From assembly GCA_037176725.1 (NCBI GenBank), contig JAZBRS010000035.1, positions 44,092,001 to 44,156,000 on the forward strand: 64,000 nt of DNA. The letters are read 5' to 3'. The notes below the pieces were generated by a model, which saw only the letters and a list, made by a program, of their open reading frames with translations, searched no databases and was not told the origin of the DNA. The stretch is from Posidonia oceanica (taxonomy: Eukaryota > Streptophyta > Magnoliopsida > Alismatales > Posidoniaceae). The position numbers were made by a program, and so were the translations under genes. Below are positions 12,289 through 23,339 of this stretch, in pieces (the first letter of the stretch is position 1; every line of letters begins with the position of its first letter).

Positions 12289-12829
12289 AATGCTATTTGT
12301 GTGTCTACTGTATCTGTATCCACTCTGTTTGTAGCAACAGAGTCTGTAATTGGACCATGGGAATACAGAAGTTTGCCTTTATCATGCTTGCTTACATAAT
12401 TTGTGTGACTGTTGTCTGGTTGGTTCCATTGTATGTAGAGACAGCTTGCTGTCTGCAACTCTGCAAACCTCCACTTCGCGCCGGAATTCCGTGCCTGGGA
12501 CTGTCGCTCTTTTGGTCCGCTGAGTGTATGCACGTGGATAGGGTGCTCTCTATGTTCGTCATGTGTAGACGATGCCTTGAGGCACTAGCCCATGGTGCCT
12601 GGGTCACAAATCAGGGCTTCTTGAGCCTTACCGCTCTTCAAAGGTGGTACGGGTATGATCCTCTGCTTCTGGATAGTTTCTAAAAGGTGTAGAATGCTCA
12701 GAAAGCATCTGCCAAGCTACTGTTAGCAGTACTGACCCAATGGTTGCCCGATAGGCAACCATGGTGCCTCTGGCGATGGATCGATCGGTCTTGCAAAGTC
12801 AAGAGGACGAAATGTATGCTTATTGCTAA
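12289..12829 (+). other. 3' flank of the DUF7745-like gene
   Basis: A 128-codon open frame (12,297-12,683) lies here, but it has no recognised domain and no clear counterpart after the copies at 28.35 or 63.5 kb. I treat it as 3' UTR or spacer. Confidence 0.4.
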
Positions 12830-13475
12830 GAATGCATGCTTGATTAATGCGATTTGTATTGCCCTCAGTTCTGAGAATGCTTTTGATGCCTACTGTAGGG
12901 GAAAGAGGTGTCTTTTTTCTCACGAGACCCTACCTAGACTCTCAGACTGTAGGTGGCTCTCGGTTATGTGCGGCGCTGAGCCGAGGCTGTGTATGCTAGG
13001 TGGTGCTGGAACAGGCTTCATGCCAAACTCACTAGACCTTACTCCCGCTCTTTTGCGGTTCAAATTCTTTTTCTCCCTCTTAGGCACATAGGTTTGCTCT
13101 ATCCCTGGACTTGGAGGTATAAGGGCGCCTGATATGGTGCAGTGGGGTTGCTGCAGGCTAGGGGTGGCTAGTCCCTATGTGGATTCTGTGGGCTTTCAGG
13201 CACTAGCTTCGACTCCTCTCCAAGGTCAGTCGTAGGGGTAGAGTTAGTCTGTTTGCCTCTCTCATGGGCCGACTTCTATCTACGTCTTCTATCTTCTGTA
13301 TTTTTATTACCCCAGTGCTAGACTTTTCTGTCTCACCCTCTCACTCACAACCTAACATTTTATCTCCCTCTTGGGGGTGTAGGTTCTAGGAGGAGTTTGG
13401 TCATCTCGCTCTGCTCACAATGGATGGTGGCTCCCTCACTATGCTAGGACATCTAGGTAGTGCCAACTGAGGAAG
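12830..13475. repeat. Conserved noncoding block downstream of pol (copy in element 1)
   Basis: Similar by eye to 28,940-29,575 (same strand) and, as reverse complement, to 61,130-61,900. Shared landmarks are GCATGCTT...GCCTACT, a CACCACC stretch, CTCCCTCT..GGGGTGTAGGT and CATCTAGGTAG. It has the same orientation relative to pol in elements 1 and D and lies 3' of integrase, so it belongs to the retrotransposon, not to the captured gene. No conserved frame is seen. Confidence 0.65.
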
Positions 13476-13685
13476 AACGAACTCTTTCCATAGCAGGCAA
13501 GCTATTCTGATTTTCATCATCGGGCCCCCATGGCAATGCATGCAAATGCAGTTTACTTATGCTCTATTCATGTACTAAAGTGCAGGAATAAAGTAAATAT
13601 GTATGCAAATGCGGGTATCCTAAAAGAGGGATGCGTGCGGAATGCAGGGGAAGAAGACTTTGCAAGGCAAGGATACGGGCCTCAG

Positions 13686-14966
13686 TCACTGGTAGTACTT
13701 CTTCTGGTAGCATGTATTGACATGCACTGACAGCTCATTCTTGTCTATGTCCTGCAAGACAGCCGTGTCCCCAAAGAAGACTCGCTTGATGATGAACAGG
13801 CCGTGCTAGTTGGTTCGGAATTTACCTCGACCATCAGGGAGGTGGATGGCTCACAAAACTAGGTTGCCGGGTGCAAAGATTCTAGGTCTGACTTTCTTCT
13901 AATAGGACTTGGCCATCCGCTTCTAATAGCACTGAGCTTGATGCAGGGCTTACAGCCTGCGCTCATCAATCAGGTTGAGCTGTACGCAGTGGTCTTCGAC
14001 CCACTCTGCTTCTTCCAGCTCTGCCTCTCGCAGGATTCAGAGCGAGGGGATCTCCACTTCAATGGGTAGGACAACCTCCATGCCATAAGTGAGTGAATAA
14101 GGGGTTGCCCCTGTTGAGGTCCGGACTGATGTTCTGTAGGCCCAAAGCGCATACGGAAGTTTGTCGTACCAGTCCTTGTGAGTTTCTGCCATCTTCTTCA
14201 AGATCTTCACCAGATTCTTGTTGGCTGACTCAACTGCCCTATTCATTTGTGGCTGGTATGGTGAGGATCTGTGGTGCTTGACTTTGTAGCTATGTAGATA
14301 TTCCTCGAGCCTCTTGGCGATGAAGTTGGTGCCATTGTCAGAGATGATAGCATGCGGGACCCTATATCTGGCTATGATGTTGTTCCTGATGAACTTCTCT
14401 ATTGCCACGGTTGTGACTGCTTTGTACGAGGCCGCCTCCACCCATTTAGTGAAATAATCAATTGCTACCAGTATGTAGCGATGGTCGTTGGAGGCTGCAG
14501 GATGTATGGCTCCGACGATGTCTATTCCCCAAGTTGAGAAGGGCCAGGGTGTGGACATGCTGTGCAATTGCTGCGGAGGCGCATGTATGAAATTCCCATG
14601 GATTTGGCAGCTATGGCATCTATGCACAAATTGACAGCAATCTGCCTCCATGGTTGACCAGAAGTAGCCTTGCAACATGATCTTCTTGGCGAGGAGCACT
14701 CCGCTCATATGCGGGCCGCATGACCCTGCATCAACATGAAGCATCAGCATATCTACTTCCTTCTCGTGTACGCAGTGTAGGAGCATTTGGTTGTAGGACC
14801 TTTTGTAGAGGTGTCCTGCTCCTAAGGCGTATTTGGACGCCAAGCGTGCCATAGTCTTTTTGTCTATTGCCGAGGTGCCAGATGGGAGATTGCCGGATAC
14901 TAGGAAGGCCCTGATATCATGGTACCATGGTAGTTCCTCTGTTGAATCTATTTCTTCGATGCTCAT
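13686..14966 (-). pseudogene. Integrase of element 1
   Basis: The zinc-binding HHCC region is present (His residues around GSCGPHMSG, then CHSC). The catalytic core shows GIDIVGAI (first Asp), IISDNGTNF (second Asp) and AVESANKNL (Glu). The frame is open from 14,966 to 14,037 (309 codons), covering zinc finger and core; the C-terminal part runs on in the same frame with several stops to a final TGA at 13,686, ending CYQKKYYQ. No chromodomain is visible, as expected for Tat. It is the 3' end of the pol frame and directly follows aRNase H. Confidence 0.9.
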
Positions 14967-15032
14967 GCAGTGTGCAGGCTGTTCTACACGAGTAACTGAT
15001 ACATCTACTGCATGGTCCTCTGGTATGGAAAG

Positions 15033-15551
15033 CTAGGATGCTAGGGTTGTCAATGCGTCTGCATATGCGTTTTTGGCCCTGTTCATGAAGGTGAAGTGGG
15101 TTTCTTCGAATCCTTCGATAAGCTTCAGTAGGTACTCATGGTAGGGTACCATCTTTGGGTCTTCCGTCTTCCAATTGCCATTATCTTGGGAGATGACCAA
15201 CATGGCGTCCCTGTGCACATGCAATTTTTTAACACCATGCTCAAGTGCAAGTTGGAGTCCTAGGATGCAGGCTTCATACTCTGCCTCATTGTTGGTGCAG
15301 GGGAAGGTCATCTTCCTGGTGAATGGGATCAGCTGTCCTTGCGGTGTTGCTAGAACCGCACCAATGCCTCGGCCTCTTCTGTTAACTGTGCCGTCAAAGT
15401 ACATGTGCCATTGTAGCTCGTCTTCGGGATCCTTCTGCTCGGAATCCTCCATGGCAAATAAGATGTCTTCGTCAGGAAACTGCGTCTGCAAAGGCTGGTA
15501 ATGAGGCAGGGGTAGGTCAGCCAGATGATCTGCTATAGCCTGTCCCTTCAT
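15033..15551 (-). pseudogene. Archaeal-type RNase H (aRNH) of element 1
   Basis: The block starts after MKGQAIADHLADLPLP and contains MYFDGTVNRRGRGIGAVL, then NNEAEYEACILGL, then HRDAMLVISQ and NAYADAL. These carry the four acidic positions (D, E, D, D) of an RNase H1-like active site. A second RNase H between RT-RNase H and integrase is the hallmark of Tat elements. The 172-codon frame is open; stops bound it in the same frame as RT and integrase. Confidence 0.88.
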
Positions 15552-15563
15552 CGACTTTTGGGT

Positions 15564-17429
15564 GACAAAGGTGATGTCGCATTGGGATAGCAGGACTTGC
15601 CACTTGACGCATCATCCTACCAAGGCTGGCTTCTGGAAGAGATACTTCATCAGGTCGTGCCGACATAGAAGTAGGACTGGATATGCTATCATCTAGTGCC
15701 TCAGCTTTTGGGTAGCCCAGATGAGGGAAAGGCAAACCTTTTCTATCATGCTGTACCTAGCCTTGCAATCATTGAACTTCTTGCTCAGGTAGTAAATGGC
15801 CCGTTCTCTGTGACCTGACTCGTTGTGCTGGCCTAGGACTACGCCCATAGAGTGCTGCGTGGTAGAAAGGTATAGCAGCAGGGATCTCCCTGGTGTGGGA
15901 GGAACCAGAATTGGAGGCTTGATGAACAACTGTTTGATCTTGTCGAATGCGACCTGACATTCGTCGCTCCAATAGATCTGTGCATTCTTTCTCAGGAGCT
16001 TGAAGATCGGCTCACAAATTGGGGTGAACTGCGCAATGAATCGACTGATATATTGCAGTCGTCCCAACTGACCTCGGACCTCCTTTTCAGTGGTGAGGGG
16101 TGGCATTTCCACAATGGCTCTAGCTTTGCTAAGGTCCACCTCAATTCTCCTCTAACTGACAATGTATCCTAGGAGTTTTCCAGATGACACGCCGAAGATG
16201 CATTTGTTGGGATTGAGTCTAAGCTTGTAGCGCCTGAGGCAGTCGAATAGCTTCTTTAGGCAGGCAAGGTGATCCTCGGGCTTGCAGGATTTGGCAATCA
16301 TGTCGTCCACATAGACTTCGACCTCTTGGTGCATTAAGTCATGGAACAGAGCAGTCATGGCTCTCAAATAAGTTGCCCCGGCATTCTTCAGTTCGAATGG
16401 CATCACTCTGTAGCAGAAGACTCCCCAAGGGGTGATAAAAGATGTCCTCTACATGTCTTCCTCTGCCATTTTGATTTGATTGTAGCCTAAAAAGCCATCC
16501 ATGAAGGATAGCATCTTGTGGCCTGCTGTATTGTCTACCAGGACATCTATGTGTGGCAGAGGGAAGTCGTCCTTGGGACTGGCTTTGTTCAAGTCCCTAT
16601 AGTCAATGCACATACGGACTTTTCTGTCCTTCTTGGGCACAGGCACGACATTTGCAAGCCATTCTAGATATAAGATGACTTTGAGGAAACTGACATTGTG
16701 TTGTTTCATGATTTCATCTTTTATCATCAGTAGCCACTATGATCGCCATCTTCTGAGCTTTTGCTTGACTGGCTTTACATCTGGATTCAACGGTAGCGTG
16801 TGTACCACTATCTCGACATCCAGTCCGACCATGTCGTCATAGCTCCAAGCGAAAACGTCTGCGTATTCCGTGAGGAATGCAATGAATTCTTCTTGGGCTT
16901 GGGGGGACAATCTAGTGCTGTTGCGGACTTGCTTGATGTCTTCGGCTATGTCGATATTGATGACCCCTGTTTCCTCTTCAACATGGAGGTTTGGTCCTTC
17001 CAAACCATTATCGAAGGGCTGGAATTCAGGTGACAGTTCGTCATTCTCGTCTATGCCTGCCTCATCCTCCTCTTCATAGGCGACAAGCTTAGAAAGGTCC
17101 TCCTTCTGAAAGGTTGGATCCGTGATATCAAAGGAGCATATGTGTTCTGCCTCTTGGCCCTGATGGCGCTTCAAGATGGTTATGCTTACCCGAGTGTTTC
17201 TGTATCCTCGGTGTGCAACCTCTGCTCTAACAGCTTCTGGATCTACTGATTGACCAGGTCCTTCAGCCTCTACTGCCAATGTTGTTATTGTTGTTGATCT
17301 GACGGTCATTGTCAGTGATTCCTCCTCCACGTTTTCTGATGTACTTGCAGGGAGTGTGCTGGATTGGTGGTAGTCCTTTGGCTGATTGACCGGACTGCTT
17401 CCACTTGCTGTATTGCTTGTGTGGGGCAT
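15564..17429 (-). pseudogene. Reverse transcriptase and first RNase H of element 1
   Basis: In one frame with stops: an acidic N-terminal extension, the entry motif DVFAWSYDDM...KPVKQKLRR, RT motifs VPVPKKDRKVRMCIDYRDLN and YVDDMI (16,300-16,314), then the RNase H with RAIYYLSKKF and KWQVLLSQ. In the RNase H the usual first Asp is missing (LYLSTTQHSMG), which fits the known decay of the original RNase H in Tat elements. Stops include 16,737 (TAG, also present at the same codon in element D), one near 16,449 in the RT core and others near 15,605 and 15,692. The enzyme copies the element RNA into DNA. Confidence 0.9.
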
Positions 17430-17474
17430 GGGCTATACAAAACCACCTAGACCGGCCTCCCGGCTGCAGAGTTA

Positions 17475-18417
17475 TCAACTCAACTGGTCTAGTGGATGGT
17501 GATGATGCTGACTCCTCCAGGACCATGATGGCTGGGTAGTCTTGCTCTTGCGGGGTTCTGTGGGATTGTGATCTGTCATCACTACCTTCCCCTTTCTTAG
17601 TGCATTCTGCTTAGCAACGTCCTCTGCTAGAACCACGAGCTGCTCCTGGAATAACAACTCTAGGTCTTCAAGTATGTCATCTATCCGGGCTTCTATGACG
17701 GCCCCCTCGTCCTCGTCCGAAGCGAGATCGACATAGTAGGCGCTATGTGGCTGCTGAGCGTATTGCTCACTGCTTCCTCCTTCTGGGGCGGCCGTTCTGG
17801 CTGCTAGCTGAATTGCTGGCCTAGGTGCCTGCTGTGACGAGAGAACCATCGGTGTTGGTGGGGCTGGAGGGCAGATAGGCCTGTTGCTTGGGTAGGCCGA
17901 TAGCTGGACGATCGCGTCGGGCGAGGCGACACCTATGGGTGGTAGTGACGCTGACCGAGCGGCCGTGGATGCTATGCGGGCCCACCACAAGGCTCGATTC
18001 TTTGAGGCAGATGGAGATGTGACTGACGGAGCCAACTGCGTTATTGATGACGCCACTGCTGTAGTGGGCTGATCTGGTGAATTGGCTGAACTGGTTGCCA
18101 GGGGAGGTGGCCGTGGTGCTGAGGTGATGGCGGCTTTGAGCTGGTTGGTAAGCAAGATCTGCTGTTACTGATGGTGGAACTGGTGATACTGTACAGGGAT
18201 GAGAAGCTGTCAACCCAGGTGCTGCACCATCCAAAACTGGTGTAACAAAGGAAGATAAGGCCAAGCAAACTGATCGGGGTGGTGTTGAATCTGAAGGGAC
18301 CTCTTCGCTGGTCCGAACTGTATCTGAAGCAGACTGCTCTTCATCTGAGTACCAGTCTTCGATGCTGACCCACTCCTCTGATGGCAGTGGGGATCCTGGA
18401 AGCAGTGCTTCCTGCAC
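17475..18417 (-). pseudogene. Linker between protease and RT of element 1
   Basis: Low-complexity Ser/Thr/Pro/Ala-rich frames with acidic patches: EEWVSIEDWYSDEEQ near 18,350 and DLASDEDEG...DILEDLELLFQEQL near 17,640-17,730. Element D has matching segments (around 55,920 and 56,640-56,760). Two frames are used, so an indel or frameshift lies inside. No enzymatic motif is recognised. The known Ogre intron lies between protease and RT; I could not define one here. Confidence 0.6.
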
Positions 18418-18527
18418 TATGGCTTGGCTCCGATTGGGTCTAGGATACCTGCACTAACAAAGTTAGTTAGACCCTGAGGGAGGACTAGCTTCCGGTTCCT
18501 TACACATTGGTGTGCATCTTTATGTGG

Positions 18528-19687
18528 CTACCAATCGTATCTGAGACCCTCATGGTCTCTCCTTTCTTCAGCTTTGACTGGCTCAGCGATTCCCTGGCCG
18601 TACCGCCTGAGTGGTGTACCCTTTGCATAGCCCCACCTGTGGCAAAGATTCTCGATCATCTGGAGAGGACTGCCATGAATGGCCAAATGGCTGGCACGTT
18701 CGAGAACGGGGATGAAGTTAACCGGCTCAAACCAATTAACATGATACAAAGTGTTGGTAGGCTTGGGATCGAAGCAAATAGTCTGAAGAGAGGAGACCTC
18801 CTCAACGCTACCTTTGTCGAAGTTTTCTACCATGACGGCGACGATGTCGTTGTCCCAGCGAAACTTGATCATCTGGTGGAGAGTCGAGGGAATCACCTGA
18901 TGCTTGTGCAGCCAAGGGCACCCAAGCAAGAGGTTGAAAGAGGGCTCCAAATCAACGATGTAGAACTCCACATCGAAAACAACCGGGCCGATGATAAAGG
19001 GGGGATGACCAGAATTCCCAACGCGTCGTGGTGCGTATTGTCAAACAACGTCATCCCTTTGGTGACTGGTGTGATATCCTCGGCTTTGAATCCGAGTTCG
19101 CTCGTGGTGCGCAAGGGGCAGACGTTAAGTCCCGCACCATTATCAACCAGTGTTAAGGGGACACGGAAATCTTTATATTGTACCGTGACGTAGAGGGGTT
19201 GGTTGTGGTTGATACCCATAGAAGGTAGCTCATCACTCGAGAAGGGGATGACGTGGGGCTCTACAATCATGCCCACCATGTGCTCTAGGGCTGTCGGCTT
19301 GATGGCTTGAGAAACATGGACTGCTTGGAACACACGGAGGAAAGCCTCTCGGTGCTCCACGGAAGTTTGGATTAAATCCCAAATGGAAATGTCGGCCTTC
19401 ACCTTCTTGAGTTGGGCAGTGATGTCAGCCGAAGGCAGGTCCTGCTTGGTGGAGGCATAGGATAGAGAAGTGGAGGGTTGTATGGGGTTCTCTGTCGTGT
19501 GTGGCTCAATGGTTTGCTTTGCAAGTGGAGTAGGTACTGCCTTCGAGGTGGTGGGTTTAGTTGCCGGAGCCACGGGCTTGAACACTCTTCCCGACCTCGT
19601 GACTTCCACGCACATTGCTGTGGTGTAGTCATATGGGACTCTATGAGTGTCCTGGGTCAGGTTAATGACCATAGGGAAATGAGCCAC
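18528..19687 (-). pseudogene. Aspartic protease region of element 1
   Basis: The active-site loop is LTLVDNGAGLNVCPL: an Asp-Asn-Gly variant typical of Tat, followed by HDALGILVIP and, in another frame, FYIVDLEPSFNLLLGCPWLHKHQV. The flap-to-C-terminal switch between frames at about 18,990 follows two extra bases near a C run (ATCCCCCC on the minus strand) compared with element D. Upstream is a linker containing VTRSGRVFKP. It cuts the polyprotein; here the frameshift should prevent a full product. Confidence 0.82.
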
Positions 19688-20099
19688 TAACTCCGATGGT
19701 GTAGGTGGTGGACTGGTGGGGATAGCTGGTTTTGCTCACCGAGCGGAAGGCTAAGAAGGCCCTGGTTGAGATATGGCTAGCAAAGAGATGGGGGGTGCAG
19801 CCTGTTGTTGCTTGGTGGGCCGTGCAGAGGAGCACTCTGGCTTGGCGGTCATTTGTATCATGTGGATCGCCGATTCAGAACTGGCGATTGCAGAGTGATA
19901 AAGAGAGGCAGGAAAAGCCTCAGAAACACGATGGATGAGGAGAGAGGGGTTGACCACAGATGTGGCGGACCCGAAAGGGAAAAGAGAGTGAATCCCTGAG
20001 GTTCCAGTGCCTCCTGAGCCTGAATGCTCCGGCAAGGGCTGGTTAACAATGTTAGGATGGGAGACAAAAGGTGTAGAAGCAGAAGTGGGTGCTGATGCG

Positions 20100-22200
20100 G
20101 AGGCCGCCTCCTAGGTGTTGATGACGATGACCTTCTGGTCAATCAAGTCCTGGATAACTCCCCTCAAAGTGAAGTAGTTATTCGTCGAGTGGCCCTTGAC
20201 TCGATGATAATTGCAGTATAGGTTCGCTTTGTACCACCTTGGCAAGGGACTCGGTGGTGGGTGAACCTCGGGGAACATGAGTAGTGACGCGACCTTGGGA
20301 AGGACGTCACTCAGCGATCCAACAAGCGTAGTGAAGTTGCGCTTGTTTGCACGCAGCCGTCCCTGCCTGGGGCATTGTCCTTGCCGAACCAGTGCGGCAG
20401 AATAGACCGGTTGGGCGGTGGTGGTGATCTGTGGTGTAGTGCAGGTGCAGGAGTGTAAACTACCTGACTCAGGGCAGGTTGGCCCGCTAAGTTGAGCTGT
20501 GCGGCCGAAGGTCCGATGAATGCGACAGCAGGCTTGGGAGTGTCCCTCCTCCTGGAATGGTTGTTGCTTCCGTTGCTGTTGCTACCACTGGTGTAGTTGC
20601 GGTGGCTATTGCTGTTGCTAGGGGCAGTGTCCTGCCCGATGAGTGCAGAGAGTGAAGGGTAGCGGTCGCTGCAAAGCGAGCACTCCACGCGAGCACCTGC
20701 CCAAATTAGTAATGCAAAAGTAGTGATGGGTTGGATGCTAAGCAGACCCCCAATGGACGGCTACACTCCTCGGATGAGGGTCTCGATAGACTCCTCGTTA
20801 GAGGGTCTATCTCGAACCTGTGAGGCTAATGCGCGCCACCGACCGATGTACTCCCCAAACGTCTTGTGGGGCCTCTACACGGTAGTGACTAGATCCTCCC
20901 ACTTTGGGATTTGGTCAAGGTTAAAAGAGTACTGCTCCAAGAACGCTTGGGTGAGTGCGTGCCAGGTCCTGATGGAGGCCATGTCAAGTGAGGTGAACCA
21001 CTTGAGAGTCGGACCAGTAAGACTCTTTTGGAATAGGCGGATAAGAAACCTCTCGTCGCCTTGAAGCTGCGTGAGGTCCCCGTAATAAGCCCACAGATGG
21101 GAGATGGGGTAGCCCTTGCCATTGTACTTGTCGATGTCCGGGATACGGAAGTTCGATGGAAGTACAGCCTTTGGAAAGTAGCAGAGGTCACAATATTCAA
21201 AGGACTGGCGCTCGCCGCCTTGCACTAGACGTAGTGCTCTCTCCAAATCGCCCATCCTGTTAAGGAGGGCGTCCGAGGTTGCTGCTGGCAAAGATGATGC
21301 AGCCGAGGTGGGGTTTGCATATGCCGTTTGGGTGGCACCTAAGTGCTCCTTCGGATCCACCATCTCGTCGGCTGGTGAGGCAACATGATGGCCGACATAC
21401 TCGTGTAAGGGTGTGTGGTGCTGTGGGAAGTATGTAGGAACCTGTATCTGCTGATGCATGGGGTGGGAAAAAGCAGAATGCTGTGCAGTGATAGGTGAAG
21501 AGTGCGGGAACAACAGCTGCTGCAGTGGCACGGTGCTAGACTGCAGGCCGAGTGGGTGCTGTGTTCCTGTCATCCCAAGGGGATAACCACCAAAGGTAGG
21601 AGTGAAATGCTATGCAGTGAGAAGTGGGTGCACAGGAGATAGTGATGACGCCCCCATCGTTGGAGTAGTGAGCAGCTAAGACGATGGCAGAGGCGGAGGT
21701 GCAGTTGGAAAAGACTAGAACTGCAAGAAAGGTTGCTGAGGGACCTTAGGGATCACAGGAGGGTGAACAGACAAAGCCAAGCTCTGCAAATGCTGAGAAA
21801 GCCCCAATAGATGCTAGTACTGCATTTCAGGTGTCCCGTCAATGGGAATACTGAACTGCAGGGCTGGCGAAGGACTAGATGCCAGAGGCAGAGACACAGA
21901 TTGTCCAGAAGGGAGAGTGCCTAGACCAAGGGAGGCAGCCGCAGGGTGAGTGTCAACAGTGACATAGCCTTGGGAAGGCGAAGCCAAGGAGACCTCTGGA
22001 GCATGGATAGTGGTCACCGTAACAGCTTCGGTGACCGATACTGGAGTGACCCAGTGCCCGAAGATAAACCGAGGCTCCCCAGGCGCATAGAGCTGCGAAA
22101 TAAAGGGGGCAGTAGGGGTCAAAGTGTGAGTGAGTGAGGCCGTGAGAGAGACCTCCTTGAGAGCAACTGAAGGTGAGGGCTCACTGGCAGGCTAGGCCAT
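20100..22200 (-). pseudogene. gag of element 1
   Basis: The likely start ATG is at 22,200, matched by the D start MAQYVSEP; the third codon is TAG where D has CAG. A long Pro/Ser-rich N-terminus is followed by the capsid-like core (FRIPDIDKYNGKG...LWAYYGDL...LIRLFQKSLTGPTLKWF...FLEQY) at about 20,875-21,170. The nucleocapsid motif near 20,173-20,214 reads CNYHRVKGHSTNNY: the last zinc ligand is Tyr where element D keeps Cys. Several TAG codons (for example 20,872) break the frame. Confidence 0.85.
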
Positions 22201-23315
22201 AGCTGACCATGAGCGAGTGAGAATTGGACTGCGACTAGGAAAAGGGGACCGATGCCTAAGACGAGCTATCGTCGAATTCGACGAGTAACTCGGGCAAGGA
22301 GGATCGAGAGAGATCGTCACAATAGGGGTGTGAGCGAAGAAAACAGACCTGAGCTCCAACTAAGGAACTTGCACATAGACCTGTAGAAGCAAACACAAAC
22401 AAACATGTGTTAGAACCTGAAGACAAAATGCAAGAGTTTAAATGTGGTATGAATGGCACATATGCATGCTTTCTAGTATGCGCTCTCTCACCCTATCTAG
22501 TGTGTCCTAGTAGTTGTCTACTTCGGACTCTCTCGGGTGTACGGGTCTCCGACTCAAGATAGAAAAATAGGCCCCACCTTTCTCTTATCCTAGCCGAAGC
22601 CAAGGGTAAAAGAGAAACGAGTGGTGAATTCGTAGGTCATGTCTCCTGCAGTAGCAGTAAGCGTGTACCTCTACAAACACCGACGCGACCCTGGACAAGG
22701 GGGAATAGACTAGCCAACCGTCCTACACCGAAGCCATAGAACGAGAGACTAGACCTATCCTTCTCAGATTGGTAGGTGGACTCTGATGAGAAGATGCATG
22801 CCCTATATGATCAATCATGCAAATATGACTTAAGTTTTTTACTTGCATTTTTTAAACCATGGGGGATGAAAAGGTGTGTGTAGGATCTAGTAAGCGTAGA
22901 TGTTCCTTTCACTTGCATGTTTTAGTTAAACCAAGAGAGAGGAAATCACATCTCTAATCTTCTTTAGGCCTAATGCAAGAAGGGAAGAAAAACAAGAAGA
23001 CATGGCAAGCATTCATCATACACCACTTCAAAACGCATGTACATGGCATGTGTTGTTGTTTGTGCATCATGATTAGTGAAAAATGAGAAACATCCAACAC
23101 ATCAAAAGGCATAAATAGGCATGGTATGTGCGTGTGTAGTGTCATAGCATGTTTGTGTGAAATGAAGCAATCACGAAACGAAAAGCATGATTCATAGCAA
23201 AACAGAGGTAGTAATCAAATACTGTAAACCAAAGCTGCAAGCTAAAATAAGCAAAGCTATAAAAAAGACTATGCACAAAAGTGGAAGGGGCAAAAACGGA
23301 ACTCGAAGTCTTTTA
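22201..23315 (-). other. Leader between PBS and gag of element 1
   Basis: No domain-bearing frame. Part near 22,490-22,560 (cognates of GGTGACCCGTACACC...CCGAAGTAGA) matches 51,640-51,720 of element D, so the leader is conserved; packaging or translation signals are likely here, but none can be named. Confidence 0.5.
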
Positions 23316-23333
23316 TCCCTAGCGGAGTCGCCA
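23316..23333 (-). promoter_or_regulatory. Primer binding site (tRNA-Arg type) of element 1
   Basis: On the minus strand TGGCGACTCCGCTAGGGA, six bases inside the LTR edge, complementary to the 3' end of a plant tRNA-Arg, the usual primer of Tat elements. Confidence 0.88.
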
Positions 23334-23339
23334 CTTTCC

